Made by a program: the position numbers and the translations under genes
The notes under the pieces: generated by a model
Seen by the model: the letters and a program-made list of their open reading frames with translations, nothing else
What the model was told of the DNA's origin: nothing
Databases searched by the model: none
In this document: one piece after another, positions 35,430 to 45,420 of the stretch
Numbering within the stretch: position 1 is the first letter of the stretch
Layout of the letters: the number at the start of each line of letters is the position of its first letter
Assembly: GCF_900184995.1 (NCBI RefSeq)
Contig: NZ_LT860099.1
Coordinates: 372,001-436,000 of the forward strand
DNA: 64,000 nt
Direction: 5' to 3'
From: Konateibacter massiliensis
Lineage (GTDB): Bacteria; Bacillota; Clostridia; Lachnospirales; Lachnospiraceae

Positions 35430-37499
35430 TTGGCAGATACAATGAAATATTCCCAGCACTTAGTTTTTGGACTTGATATCGGGACGAGAAGTATTGTGGG
35501 GACCGTTGGGTACAAAGAGAGAGAAAAGTTCAATGTAGTAGCTCAATATGTAAAGGAACATGATACACGTGCAATGCGGGACGGTCAGATCCATGACATC
35601 AACAAGGTAGGAGAAACCATAGCGCATGTAAAGGGAGAACTGGAACAGCAGATTGGACGTGGGCTTACCGAGGTCTGCATCGCGGCGGCGGGGCGTGTAC
35701 TTCGAACCGTTACGGTGAATGTGGAGTATGAATTTCCCGAGGAAAGCGTTGTAAATCAGGAGCATATTTATTCGTTGGACATGCTTGGAGTTGAAAAGGC
35801 ACATGATGAAATTAACGGCAATAAGGAGTCAGATATCCGTTTTTATTGTGTCGGCTATACGGTTGTAAGATATTATTTAAATAACTATATCATCGGCAAT
35901 CTGGAAAATCACAGGGCGAATAAAATCGGTGCAGAACTGATTGCCACCTTTTTGCCGGAGGACGTTGTATCCGGTTTGAACACTGCTGTAAATCTTGCCG
36001 ATTTGGAGGTTGCAAACCTCACGCTGGAGCCGATTGCGGCAATCAATATCGCGATTCCTGAGGTATATCGCATGCTGAATATTGCACTTGTCGATGTAGG
36101 TGCCGGAACCTCCGATATTTCTATTACAAAGGACGGAAGTATTATTGCCTACGGTATGATACCGAAGGCAGGCGATATCGTGACCGAGACACTCGCAAAA
36201 CATTGCTTGATTGATTTTCAAACAGCGGAAAAAATTAAATTTGAGATTGGCACGAAGAAAAAAACGGTGACCTATAAAGATATTATGGGAAATACGATAA
36301 AGATTCCGCGTGAAGAGCTTTCAAAGCTTGCAGAGCCTGTTATAGAAGAAATCACAAAAGAGATTGCGGATAAAATCATTGAACTAAACGGCGGCAAAGC
36401 AGTCAGTGCTGTGTTTGTGGTCGGAGGCGGCGGAAAAATCAACGGCTTTGTTGAAAATCTTGCCCAATTCTTAAAAATTCAAAAAGAGAGAGTGGCACTT
36501 CGTGGAGAGGAAGTGTTGGGAGACGTGAACTTTTTCCAGAAGGAGATTAAGAAGGACCCACTTCTTGTCACACCGGTCGGAATCTGCCTGAATTTTTACA
36601 ACCAGAACAATAATTTTATTTTTGTCAACTTTAACGGGGAACGCATCAAGATGTACAACAACAACCGCCTTACCATTGTGGATGTTGCAATACAGGCAGG
36701 CTTCCCGAATGACCAGCTTTTCCCGAGAAGGGGACCGGAGCTTAACTTTAAGGTGAACGGTAAAAACCGTATGGTGCGCGGTGAGTTTGGAGAAGCGGCA
36801 ATCGTAACGCTGAATGGAAACCCTGTCGGCATCAACAGTGCGATTGAGGCAAATGACAAGATAAAGATTATCGGCTCAACAGCAGGAAAAGCGGCAGAAC
36901 TTGATATTGAAAAGATACCGGAATTTCACGGAACCATCGATATTATCGTGGAGGGTAAGAAGATACCATGTCCTCAGTATGCGGAGGTAAACGGAAGTAT
37001 TGTGTCCAACTACTACAGCATTCAGAACAATGATGAGATTGTGATGCGAAATTATTACACAGTGGCACAGATTTTAGAGTTTATGGATATTATTTTGGAT
37101 GAGGATACCGAAATTTTCGTAAACAATAAGGCTGTGAAAAAGGATGAAAAGGTATATGAGAACTTTTCCATACACTGGACCCAAAAAAGCTGGGAAGAGC
37201 CAGAGGATACATATGCTCCGAATGAGGAGACTAAGATAGAAAAAGACAGCAAGGAAGAGACAGAAGTAGTGTTGCAGGAGAAAAAAGAGCCAATCAACTT
37301 AGAAGTGACGGTGAATCATAAACTAGTTACGCTGAGCGGAAAAACCGGCTACGTATTTGTCGATGTATTTGATCAGATTAATTTTGATTTAAAAGGTTCA
37401 AAGGGAAGAGAGATTGTGACACTGTTAAACGGTGAAAAGCCAAAATATACGCAGGAACTAAATGCTTTCGATGTGATTGAAATTTATTGGAAGGAATAA
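35430..37499 (+). CDS. FtsA-like actin-family ATPase with C-terminal extension
   Basis: A 689-residue protein. Residues 10-390 form an FtsA/PilM-type actin fold: VFGLDIGTRSIVG, then IVDVGAGTSDISI-type block (ALVDVGAGTSDISI) and AVFVVGGGGKINGF. The remainder (about 395-689) is beta-rich with an acidic, Lys/Glu-rich stretch near 595-625, unlike FtsA proper (about 420 residues). Proteins of this kind are conserved in clostridia and are named cell-division FtsA-domain proteins, but a division role is unproven. Start is TTG with GGGAGGAG ten bases upstream; ATG 35442 is an alternative. It is in an operon with coaE and the GGDEF gene. Confidence 0.8.
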   Translation: MADTMKYSQHLVFGLDIGTRSIVGTVGYKEREKFNVVAQYVKEHDTRAMRDGQIHDINKVGETIAHVKGELEQQIGRGLTEVCIAAAGRVLRTVTVNVEYEFPEESVVNQEHIYSLDMLGVEKAHDEINGNKESDIRFYCVGYTVVRYYLNNYIIGNLENHRANKIGAELIATFLPEDVVSGLNTAVNLADLEVANLTLEPIAAINIAIPEVYRMLNIALVDVGAGTSDISITKDGSIIAYGMIPKAGDIVTETLAKHCLIDFQTAEKIKFEIGTKKKTVTYKDIMGNTIKIPREELSKLAEPVIEEITKEIADKIIELNGGKAVSAVFVVGGGGKINGFVENLAQFLKIQKERVALRGEEVLGDVNFFQKEIKKDPLLVTPVGICLNFYNQNNNFIFVNFNGERIKMYNNNRLTIVDVAIQAGFPNDQLFPRRGPELNFKVNGKNRMVRGEFGEAAIVTLNGNPVGINSAIEANDKIKIIGSTAGKAAELDIEKIPEFHGTIDIIVEGKKIPCPQYAEVNGSIVSNYYSIQNNDEIVMRNYYTVAQILEFMDIILDEDTEIFVNNKAVKKDEKVYENFSIHWTQKSWEEPEDTYAPNEETKIEKDSKEETEVVLQEKKEPINLEVTVNHKLVTLSGKTGYVFVDVFDQINFDLKGSKGREIVTLLNGEKPKYTQELNAFDVIEIYWKE

Positions 37500-37505
37500 A
37501 GTAAA

Positions 37506-39161
37506 GTGAATTCTGAAAAAATAATTAAAATTCATACCAATATTGCGAGAATCCGTATTGCTTTCTGGATTGTATTTATGACTCTTTATGGGATAGGTGT
37601 CTCGATAGATGTTTGGGATATAAGATATTCACCCAAGCTGCTTCCCGGAATCATTGTTTTTATTTTTATTGTAATTGACGGTATATTTTCGATTAAAAAT
37701 TATTACTCGAATTTTCGAATTATTCAAATTATTCGTATACCGATGGCAATATGTGCGCTGATTAATATAATTGTGAATCAAACGAACATGCACATTGCGT
37801 CGATGTCCGTCTTGTTTTTTGTATTGCTGATGATGCAGCTTTTGTATTTGACGGATATAGCCAGATTGAGGTGGAAGTTGGTCACGTTTTATGCGATGGC
37901 GGTACCGATGCTATGCTTAAGTGTGATTCAGATTGTGCAGAAGGGAGAAATCGGTTTTACCTTTAAGACATTGGCGTTTCTTGGTGTTTTTCTCTCTTAT
38001 ATGACATTTTTTATCATACTGGCTTCACGAGTTTTTGCAGAAAACAATCTGGTGATAAAAAAGCTAAAAGGTGAACTTATCAAGATAAAGCAGAGCACTG
38101 CCTCGGAACATGACACCAAAAAGGGGCAGGGAAATAACGATTATGAAAAGCTGAGCCATGAAAACTCAGAAATGCTCGTTGAGAATTTAATTCAGCAATA
38201 TATTTCGTCCTCCCTGGAAATCAGCAATCTGATGAAGCTGATAGCAGAGAGTTTATCAGAGGCACTTGTTGTTAATCTGTGCAGTATCATTGTGAGGGAT
38301 GAATATAAGGATACCTATCAGTATCATACCCGAACGATGTTTAATAATTTAAAGCTGGAGCATTTTAATTCATATATTGAAGATAAACGCTTAGTTGAAG
38401 TGTTTCGGGATTTAAAGGCACCGTTTATTGACAATGAGGTGGATTTTGATGATTACGATTTTTTGTCAGGGATGGATATCAGATCCTTGCTTGTCTATCC
38501 GCTTAGAAACGAGGAAGAATGGCTTGGTATGCTTATCATAGGAAAAGACATGTCGGATTACTTTGTGAAAAACATGTCATTCTTTGAGCGCGTGAGCACA
38601 CAATTTTCCATTGCAATTATGAATGCCAGAACCTACACGAAGATGGAAAATATGGCGATGAAGGACGGACTGACAGGCATTTATAACAAGACTTATATGA
38701 TACAAAAAATAAATGAGGGAATCACGGATGCGGTTTTAAACAAAAGCACACTTGCTGTTATTTTCTTTGACATTGATAAGTTTAAGAAGGTGAATGATAC
38801 ATATGGTCATATGTTCGGCGATGAAGTGATTCGTGTCTGTGCCAATATTTCAAAAGATGTTGCGAGAAAATACGACGGTTTTGCAGCCCGCTATGGCGGT
38901 GAGGAATTTGTTATTATATGTAAGGAGGGGTCAGTGGAAAAGCTTCGCGGTTTGGCGGAGACACTGCACGCAAGAGTCAAAGAGACGGAGATTTCCTATA
39001 GGGGGAGCTCAATTTTTGTCGATATCAGTATTGGGGTTGCTACTTTCCCGGAGACATGCAACAATCCTGCTGAGTTGATTGAGAGAGCGGATAGAGCAAT
39101 GTATCAATCAAAAATCAGCGGAAGAGGGCGCATTACATTTGACGGGGAATATACACCGTAG
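37506..39161 (+). CDS. Membrane GGDEF diguanylate cyclase with GAF-like domain
   Basis: A 551-residue protein with about six N-terminal membrane segments (about 15-190), a short linker, a GAF-like sensor (about 220-370) and an intact GGDEF domain (about 380-545) with FFDIDKFKKVNDTYGH and the active-site ARYGGEEF. It should make c-di-GMP, in contrast to the phosphodiesterase-like protein at 2938. No RxxD inhibitory site stands out before the motif. Start is GTG six bases after the FtsA-like stop, with AAAGTG as a weak ribosome site, so coupling is probable. Confidence 0.92.
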   Translation: MNSEKIIKIHTNIARIRIAFWIVFMTLYGIGVSIDVWDIRYSPKLLPGIIVFIFIVIDGIFSIKNYYSNFRIIQIIRIPMAICALINIIVNQTNMHIASMSVLFFVLLMMQLLYLTDIARLRWKLVTFYAMAVPMLCLSVIQIVQKGEIGFTFKTLAFLGVFLSYMTFFIILASRVFAENNLVIKKLKGELIKIKQSTASEHDTKKGQGNNDYEKLSHENSEMLVENLIQQYISSSLEISNLMKLIAESLSEALVVNLCSIIVRDEYKDTYQYHTRTMFNNLKLEHFNSYIEDKRLVEVFRDLKAPFIDNEVDFDDYDFLSGMDIRSLLVYPLRNEEEWLGMLIIGKDMSDYFVKNMSFFERVSTQFSIAIMNARTYTKMENMAMKDGLTGIYNKTYMIQKINEGITDAVLNKSTLAVIFFDIDKFKKVNDTYGHMFGDEVIRVCANISKDVARKYDGFAARYGGEEFVIICKEGSVEKLRGLAETLHARVKETEISYRGSSIFVDISIGVATFPETCNNPAELIERADRAMYQSKISGRGRITFDGEYTP

Positions 39162-39187
39162 AAAAAAGTGTGCCAATGGAGGATAAA

Positions 39188-39985
39188 ATGAAACTATGCA
39201 GTATAACAAGCGGGAGCAGCGGAAATTGTATTTATATCGGTTCCGATAATACCCACTTAATGATAGACGCAGGCATAAGCGGAAAAAGAATAGAAAACGG
39301 GTTAAACCAGATTGGGCTAAAAACCTCGGACATGAATGGAATTTTAATTACACATGAACATTCTGACCACATAAGCGGGCTTGGTGTGGTTGCAAGAAAA
39401 TATGGAATTCCGATTTATGCGACGCAAGGGACAATAGGGGAAATCAGGAGAAGCAGGTCTTTAGGGGCAATACCCGAGGAGCTGTTTCAGATAATCAGAG
39501 AGGACGAGGAATTTTGTATCAACGATCTAACCGTCCATCCTTTTTCAGTTTCCCACGATGCCGCACAACCGGTGGCTTACCGTATTTGCAAGGAAGAAAA
39601 ATCCATTGCAGTGGCGACAGATCTTGGAAAATATGATGATTATACGATAGAGAATTTAAAGGACTTGGATGTATTGCTGTTGGAGGCAAACCACGATATT
39701 AACATGCTTCAGGTTGGCTCTTACCCTTATTATTTAAAACAACGTATCCTTGGAGACAAGGGGCATCTATCGAATGAGCTTTCGGGAAGATTGCTTGGAA
39801 GGCTTATGAGCGATAAGCTAAAGGCGGTAGTACTTGGGCATTTAAGCCGCGAAAATAACTATGAGGAGCTTGCCTATGAGACGGTGAGACTTGAGATTTC
39901 CATGAGTGAGACGGCATACAAGCCAGAGGATTTTTACATTACGGTAGCAAAGCGTGATGCAGTGTCAGAGCTGATAACGGTTTAA
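39188..39985 (+). CDS. YycJ/WalJ-like metallo-beta-lactamase-fold hydrolase
   Basis: A 265-residue MBL-fold protein with the metal motif THEHSDHISG (HxHxDH), later H in SVSHDA, Asp in VATDLG and EANHD, and His in VLGHLSREN. It starts with KLCSITSGSSGNC, typical of the YycJ/WalJ family, thought to be a DNA exonuclease linked to replication and repair. ATG 39188 has GGAGG five bases upstream and is preferred to ATG 39170. It follows the GGDEF gene closely. Confidence 0.88.
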   Translation: MKLCSITSGSSGNCIYIGSDNTHLMIDAGISGKRIENGLNQIGLKTSDMNGILITHEHSDHISGLGVVARKYGIPIYATQGTIGEIRRSRSLGAIPEELFQIIREDEEFCINDLTVHPFSVSHDAAQPVAYRICKEEKSIAVATDLGKYDDYTIENLKDLDVLLLEANHDINMLQVGSYPYYLKQRILGDKGHLSNELSGRLLGRLMSDKLKAVVLGHLSRENNYEELAYETVRLEISMSETAYKPEDFYITVAKRDAVSELITV

Positions 39986-40031
39986 ATATATTACATTAAT
40001 AAATGCAATTGAAAAATGAGGAGATTAGCAC

Positions 40032-40304
40032 ATGAAAAAAACAATTATAACTGTCGTAGGAAAAGATACCGTTGGCATTATCGCAAAGGTTTGTACTTAT
40101 CTGGCTGAGAACAACATTAATATTTTAGATATTTCCCAGACGATTGTACAAGACTATTTTAACATGATGATGATTGTGGATGCAAATAAAGCTGTAAAGC
40201 CTTTTGCCGATACAGCCGGAGAGCTTGATAAGCTGGGGGAAGAAATCGGAGTTAAAATTACCTGTCAGCATGAAGAAATTTTCAACAAAATGCACCGAAT
40301 TTAA
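40032..40304 (+). CDS. ACT-domain protein (UPF0237)
   Basis: A single ACT domain of 90 residues: KTIITVVGKDTVGIIAKVCTYLAENNINILDISQTI. ACT domains bind small ligands, often amino acids. It is a conserved pair with the following UPF0210 gene, 21 bases away, and such pairs are common in Firmicutes and other bacteria. Function is not established. AGGAG precedes the ATG. Confidence 0.9.
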   Translation: MKKTIITVVGKDTVGIIAKVCTYLAENNINILDISQTIVQDYFNMMMIVDANKAVKPFADTAGELDKLGEEIGVKITCQHEEIFNKMHRI

Positions 40305-40325
40305 GCCAAAGGAGAACCGGATAGT

Positions 40326-41690
40326 ATGATAAATATGTTTGAGGTCAATGAGACCAATAAGATGATAGAGCAGGAAAACCTTGATGTAAGAACCATTACA
40401 CTTGGTATCAGCCTGTTGGATTGTATCGACTCAGATTTGATAAAGCTAAACAACAATATCTATGAGAAAATAACGAAAACCGCAAAAGATTTAGTAAAAG
40501 TCGGAAATGAGATAGAGAGGGATTACGGTATTCCGGTAGTGAACAAGAGAATTTCGGTAACTCCGATTTCTTTGATTGGAGCTTCCGCATGTAAAACGCC
40601 GGACGATTACGTTACCATTGCGCAGACACTTGATAAAGCGGCAGTTGAGGTAGGCGTAAATCTGCTGGGCGGTTATTCTGCATTAGTGTCAAAGGGAATG
40701 ACAAAAAGCGATGAGCTGCTTATCCGTTCCATTCCAAAGGCGCTGGCAGTGACAGAGAGAGTGTGCAGCTCTGTGAATTTAGGTTCCACAAAGACCGGCA
40801 TTAACATGGATGCGGTGCGTCTGATGGGTGAAATCCTGCTGGAGACAGCGGAGATGACCAAGGAGCAGGATTCTGTGTCTTGTATGAAGCTGGTTGTATT
40901 TTGTAATGCTCCGGATGATAACCCGTTTATGGCAGGAGCCTTCCACGGCGTGACGGAAGCGGATGCGATTATAAACGTAGGTGTCAGCGGACCGGGCGTT
41001 GTAAAGACTGCACTTTCCAAGGTACGAGGCGAGAGCTTCGAGGTTTTATGTGAGACAATTAAAAAGACGGCCTTTAAGGTAACCAGAGTAGGGCAGCTTG
41101 TGGCACAGGAGGCTTCCAAGCGCCTTAACGTACCGTTTGGTATTGTAGATTTATCTTTGGCACCGACACCGGCTATCGGTGACAGTGTTGCGGATATTCT
41201 GTGTGAAATCGGCTTAGAATATGCGGGTGCTCCGGGAACGACAGCGGCATTGGCATTGTTAAATGATCAGGTGAAAAAGGGCGGCGTTATGGCATCCTCT
41301 TATGTAGGCGGATTGAGCGGCGCATTTATTCCGGTCAGCGAAGACCAAGGAATGATCGATGCAGTACAGGCAGGCGCCCTTACACTGGAAAAATTAGAGG
41401 CAATGACCTGTGTTTGTTCCGTAGGACTTGATATGATTGCGATTCCGGGAAGCACGAAGGCAACGACAATATCAGGAATTATTGCGGATGAGATGGCAAT
41501 CGGTATGATTAATCAGAAGACAACAGCGGTCCGTATTATTCCTGTTATCGGAAAGGATGTCGGAGAAACTGTAGAATTCGGCGGTCTGTTCGGCTATGCA
41601 CCGATTATGCCGGTAAATCAATTCTCCTGCGATGCATTTGTAAACCGCAAGGGACGTATTCCGGCACCGATTCATAGCTTTAAGAATTAA
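40326..41690 (+). CDS. UPF0210 / PFL-family protein (DUF711)
   Basis: A 454-residue soluble protein of the UPF0210 family, sometimes labelled PFL-like for its distant relation to pyruvate formate-lyase. Blocks include [35 protein letters not shown] and [19 protein letters not shown]. Enzyme activity is not known to me. The pairing with the ACT protein suggests ligand control of this protein. It ends in a strong terminator. Confidence 0.9.
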   Translation: MINMFEVNETNKMIEQENLDVRTITLGISLLDCIDSDLIKLNNNIYEKITKTAKDLVKVGNEIERDYGIPVVNKRISVTPISLIGASACKTPDDYVTIAQTLDKAAVEVGVNLLGGYSALVSKGMTKSDELLIRSIPKALAVTERVCSSVNLGSTKTGINMDAVRLMGEILLETAEMTKEQDSVSCMKLVVFCNAPDDNPFMAGAFHGVTEADAIINVGVSGPGVVKTALSKVRGESFEVLCETIKKTAFKVTRVGQLVAQEASKRLNVPFGIVDLSLAPTPAIGDSVADILCEIGLEYAGAPGTTAALALLNDQVKKGGVMASSYVGGLSGAFIPVSEDQGMIDAVQAGALTLEKLEAMTCVCSVGLDMIAIPGSTKATTISGIIADEMAIGMINQKTTAVRIIPVIGKDVGETVEFGGLFGYAPIMPVNQFSCDAFVNRKGRIPAPIHSFKN

Positions 41691-41702
41691 AAATAAAAAG
41701 GA

Positions 41703-41730
41703 AAAGAATGTGCTGTGCACATTCTTTTTT
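41703..41730. terminator. Bidirectional terminator, UPF0210 gene and tmcAL
   Basis: AAAGAATGTGC / GCACATTCTTT, 11-bp perfect stem with a three-base loop, A-rich before and T-rich after, between convergent genes. Confidence 0.92.
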
Positions 41731-41736
41731 TATTAC

Positions 41737-42981
41737 TTATACAATAATAATCTGCTGTTTAAATTCATTTGGGATGCGGCAGTCGAATTTATCGGTCACG
41801 ATTGTATTGTAAAGATCGGCTGCGAAAATATCTTGCTCAAGCATATGGATGCCGAGTGGACTTAACAGCTTCTTGTAATCCGCCAACTTGCTGATAAGAG
41901 GAATTTGGGCATTGTTTCCAAGTTCTGTCAGCAAAGGGGCGGAATTTCTTTTAAAGCCCAAAATACGGGCATAAAGGGCATAGCCTTCTTCGATATAGCG
42001 GGTCACCATATCACCTTCTATATGGAGGAGAATATGGGTCAGACTTCGGTTGATTCTCGTAAGTGTATATTGCTTATTTTTCAAAAGCTCCATAAAATCC
42101 TCTGCATTCCGATAATCAGGAAGCTTGTTCGCGATGGAATTTGCGAGAGCTTCGGAGACATCCCAATATTTTGCAAGTGGTTTCTGGTGCGACAGAATAA
42201 GCCTATATTTTAAAACAGAAGAAAAGTCGTTCATATAAATAGGAAAGGTTTTTTTATATTCTTTTGTTAGGATATCATAGACAGCGCTCGGAACCTGCTC
42301 CTTAAAATTTGTCAGCCCGCTTTCCTGCAAGGCAGCGCGGATGGCGGAAGCAGAACAAATCACATCGTTGATGCGCGTATCGTGGTAGCCCGAAACAACT
42401 CGTTTGATTGTAACTGGTTTGATAGAGCTGTCTAGCTTTTTGATTGCCTTGATATATTCAATTGCAAGAATATTGTTTGGCTCTGACAGAATTTTTTCAA
42501 ATGTATCATAATCGGAGCCTGTCCTAGAAATAAAGTCAAGCAGTGCCTTCTGTCGCGCCGCAGGAAAGGAGGCTCCTTCCTTTAAATAGCCCTTTAATAG
42601 CTCCTGAAAGCGTTCCGGCTCCGTTGTCAGTATATCGGCAATCTCCTCCAAAGCGGCAATGTTACCGCATTCACTTCCAAAGCAGACAGAATCGACGCAG
42701 CCTAATTTATGAAAGAGTGAAACGGCACCCATTGCGAAAAACTCAGCGCTTCCTGTTGCAAAAGCACACGGAAGTTCAAGAACCAAGTCAGCGCCGCACT
42801 GCAATGCCATCTCTGTTCGTTTGTATTTATCAATAATGGCGGGAGCTCCCCGCTGTAAAAAGTTCCCGCTCATTACTACAATCACATAGTCAGCACTTGT
42901 TAAATTTTTAGCTAACTTAATATGGTGCAGATGACCATTGTGAAACGGATTATATTCTGTTATCAAACCTACTATTTTCAT
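41737..42981 (-). CDS. tmcAL: tRNA(Met) cytidine acetate ligase
   Basis: TmcAL makes N4-acetylcytidine at the wobble base of elongator tRNA-Met using acetate and ATP. The 414-residue protein has the nucleotidyltransferase start GLITEYNPFHNGHLHHI (HxGH-type), VVMSGNFLQRGAPAI and LVLELPCAFATGSAEFFA, all typical of the family. Length is normal. An in vivo acetate supply fits the pta-ackA pathway found at 54.6 kb. It stands alone on the minus strand. Confidence 0.92.
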   Translation of the reverse strand: MKIVGLITEYNPFHNGHLHHIKLAKNLTSADYVIVVMSGNFLQRGAPAIIDKYKRTEMALQCGADLVLELPCAFATGSAEFFAMGAVSLFHKLGCVDSVCFGSECGNIAALEEIADILTTEPERFQELLKGYLKEGASFPAARQKALLDFISRTGSDYDTFEKILSEPNNILAIEYIKAIKKLDSSIKPVTIKRVVSGYHDTRINDVICSASAIRAALQESGLTNFKEQVPSAVYDILTKEYKKTFPIYMNDFSSVLKYRLILSHQKPLAKYWDVSEALANSIANKLPDYRNAEDFMELLKNKQYTLTRINRSLTHILLHIEGDMVTRYIEEGYALYARILGFKRNSAPLLTELGNNAQIPLISKLADYKKLLSPLGIHMLEQDIFAADLYNTIVTDKFDCRIPNEFKQQIIIV

Positions 42982-43090
42982 GGTCTGTTCGTCCTTTCTG
43001 TAACCTAAAAACTAAAACTTCTTCTTTGACTATAACATAAAAAGTTGTATAATAGAAGAATGACATACATAGATGTAGAAAGGAATATGG

Positions 43091-43498
43091 ATGAATATAT
43101 TATTTTTTTTAATACCCAAAAATAATACGGCATATGTTTACAGCGATTATTCTGTGAGACAAGCTTTAGAGAAGATGAAGCATTATCATTACACTGCCGT
43201 TCCGATGATAGACAGAGACGGGAAATATATTGGAAGCATAACGGAGGGCGATTTCCTGTGGGGAATGGCGGAGCAGGCTGATACAATAACGGATTGGGAG
43301 CATATTTCGGTTTTAGAGATTAAGAGAAGAGTGGATAATAAAGCAGTCAATATTGATGCTAATATTGAAGATTTAATTGATATGTCGTTGTATCAGAACT
43401 TTATTCCGGTTGTGGACGACCATGAAGTGTTCATTGGATTAGTGACAAGAAAAGATATTATACAATATTTGTGTAAAAGATGCTCTGAGCAGAAATAA
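43091..43498 (+). CDS. CBS-domain protein
   Basis: A 135-residue protein formed of two CBS repeats: YSVRQALEKMKHYHYTAVPMIDRDGKYIGSITEGDFLW and later IDMSLYQNFIPVVDDHEVFIGLVTRKDIIQYL. Such stand-alone pairs bind adenosyl nucleotides and often control partner proteins. AAAGGA lies before the ATG. It is divergent from tmcAL and ends in a hairpin. Confidence 0.88.
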   Translation: MNILFFLIPKNNTAYVYSDYSVRQALEKMKHYHYTAVPMIDRDGKYIGSITEGDFLWGMAEQADTITDWEHISVLEIKRRVDNKAVNIDANIEDLIDMSLYQNFIPVVDDHEVFIGLVTRKDIIQYLCKRCSEQK

Positions 43499-43511
43499 TG
43501 TGATAAAAATA

Positions 43512-43546
43512 ATGGGAGTTATCCGGTTTTGTCGGATGACTCCCAT
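43512..43546 (+). terminator. Hairpin terminator after the CBS gene
   Basis: A 14-bp stem (ATGGGAGTTATCCG / CGGATGACTCCCAT, one G-U), loop of seven, short T run. The next 200 bases up to the FHA gene are AT-rich with no clear promoter boxes. Confidence 0.65.
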
Positions 43547-43756
43547 TTCATATGAAGGTTTGATTTTACTGGTTATTTGAAACATCAAATGAAAGGCCTG
43601 AAGACATAGGATAACAGACATCTCGTCACAGCGTAACTTAAGTACTATTTACAATATGGAAATATTTGGGATATCATTTAAAGAAAAGTTTTTATTATCT
43701 AATAACTAAAATCAGATTAAATATAGCATAAATATATTCGTAAGGGGAGAAGACGA

Positions 43757-44569
43757 ATGGATTGCACAAATATAGTAATAAAAAGTAATTTAGAATTATT
43801 GGTCGAAAAACTTAAATATCATGTAAATAGAGATACGTTTTTTAATATTATATTAGAAGCAGTAGAAGACTTGAAAAAAACGCAATACGATAATGAGAGA
43901 GTCAGAGACTTTTTCTATAATTTAGTGTTCGAAGCAATATTTAATGTAGATGAAGATTATGCATATGTAACAGAGTACTTGGCATATTTTAAAAGTAATG
44001 TTCCATTTAATTTAGACGATTTTGAGGTTATGGTGAAAAGGTTGAAAAATGGTACAGTACAATTTAAGAATGCGGAAGAAACCTCTGTACTGGATGAAGA
44101 GTTCTGGAAAGCGGATATAGCAGCATCATTTGCTGAGGGTGCGCAGAAAGAATATATGGACGATGACTTTTTATTTGAAGAACAGGAACAAATTGAAAGT
44201 GATGACACAATGATATTGAGTGAGTCGTTTTGGAGCGAAAGACAGCAACTCTTTAGCAATGAAGAACAAATGAATCATCAACCATATTTAATTCGAGGAA
44301 GCAGTGATGAACGCATAGAAATCGATAAACAGGTGTTTCGTATCGGGAAGGATAGAAACTTGGTTGATTATGCGATTGATGCAAATTCAGCAATAAGCAG
44401 ACGTCATGCTGAAATAATCATAAAAGGAAAACACTATTTTATTTGTGATAAGTGTTCAACAAATAAGACCTATGTGGAAGATAAAGAGATACCGGCAGAA
44501 GAAGTGATTGAGATTTTTAATGGCACAAAGTTTAAAATAGCAGATGAACAATTCACATTTTATGTATAA
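43757..44569 (+). CDS. FHA-domain protein with two Thr-x-x-Leu repeats
   Basis: A 270-residue protein. The C-terminal FHA domain (about 178-270) has RIGKDRN, SAISRRHAEI and STNKTYV, the residues that bind phospho-threonine. The N-terminal 100 residues are helical. Between them are two similar motifs: EETSVLDEEFW (Thr109) and DDTMILSESFW (Thr151), pattern T-x-x-L-x-E-x-FW. As FHA domains often prefer Leu/Ile or Asp at +3, these Thr may be kinase sites that the FHA domain or a partner reads; this is inference. GGGG precedes the ATG by about nine bases. First gene of a five-gene unit. Confidence 0.88.
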   Translation: MDCTNIVIKSNLELLVEKLKYHVNRDTFFNIILEAVEDLKKTQYDNERVRDFFYNLVFEAIFNVDEDYAYVTEYLAYFKSNVPFNLDDFEVMVKRLKNGTVQFKNAEETSVLDEEFWKADIAASFAEGAQKEYMDDDFLFEEQEQIESDDTMILSESFWSERQQLFSNEEQMNHQPYLIRGSSDERIEIDKQVFRIGKDRNLVDYAIDANSAISRRHAEIIIKGKHYFICDKCSTNKTYVEDKEIPAEEVIEIFNGTKFKIADEQFTFYV

Positions 44570-44591
44570 GCACTGGGGAGAGTAATACAAA

Positions 44592-45359
44592 ATGGATTTT
44601 GTAACGGTAGCATGCTCGGACATCGGGATAAAGAAAAAAGTGAATCAGGATAGTTATTGTATTAAGAGTGCCAGAACATGTATTGGAAATATTTTAATGG
44701 CTGTTATATGTGATGGAATGGGCGGACTTGCTAAGGGAGAAGTTGCCAGTGCCAGCGTCGTTACAAGATTTTCAAAATGGTTTGATTTAGAATTACCCAA
44801 AATAGTGGAAGATTTTTCGGTAGAAGCAGTAAAACAGCAATGGCAGAAGATTGTGAAAGAACAAAATCATAAAATCAAAACATATGGGGAAAGCCTAGAT
44901 ATCAATTTAGGAACAACGCTTACTGTCTTGTTAATCGTGGATGAGTATTATGCAATTATTGGACATGTGGGAGATTCAAGAGCATATAAAATAAATTCAA
45001 CTGTTCAGATACTAACGGAAGATCAAACTATAGTGGCACGGGAAATGAAGGAAAACAAGCTTACAGCAGGGGAGGCAGAGCTTGATCCAAGAAGGAATAT
45101 ATTATTGCAATGCATTGGAGCGTCTAAAACGGTATTGCCGGATTATATTGTAGAAGGAGTTGAACCAAACTCTATCTATATGTTGTGTACGGATGGCTTT
45201 AGACATAAGATAACGGAAGAAGAAATATTTGAATATTTTAATCCTACGGCATTGACAGATGAGAAGTCGATGAAATCAAACTCGGATAAATTAGTTGAAC
45301 TTAATAAAAAGAGATTGGAAAATGATAATATTACGGTTCTTCTTATTAAGGTGGTTTAA
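44592..45359 (+). CDS. PP2C-family Ser/Thr phosphatase
   Basis: A 255-residue PPM phosphatase with NQDSYC, ICDGMGGLAKGEVAS, GTTLTVLLI, IGHVGDSRAY, LTEDQT, LCTDGFRHKI and DNITVLLI, covering the metal-binding Asp residues. It should remove phosphate placed by the kinase encoded next. It has no membrane segment. It lies 22 bases after the FHA gene. Confidence 0.95.
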   Translation: MDFVTVACSDIGIKKKVNQDSYCIKSARTCIGNILMAVICDGMGGLAKGEVASASVVTRFSKWFDLELPKIVEDFSVEAVKQQWQKIVKEQNHKIKTYGESLDINLGTTLTVLLIVDEYYAIIGHVGDSRAYKINSTVQILTEDQTIVAREMKENKLTAGEAELDPRRNILLQCIGASKTVLPDYIVEGVEPNSIYMLCTDGFRHKITEEEIFEYFNPTALTDEKSMKSNSDKLVELNKKRLENDNITVLLIKVV

Positions 45360-45420
45360 GCTAATAAGAAAAGGATTAAAAATACCGTTAGCATGGGGTT
45401 AATTGAGTGGAGGAATAACT

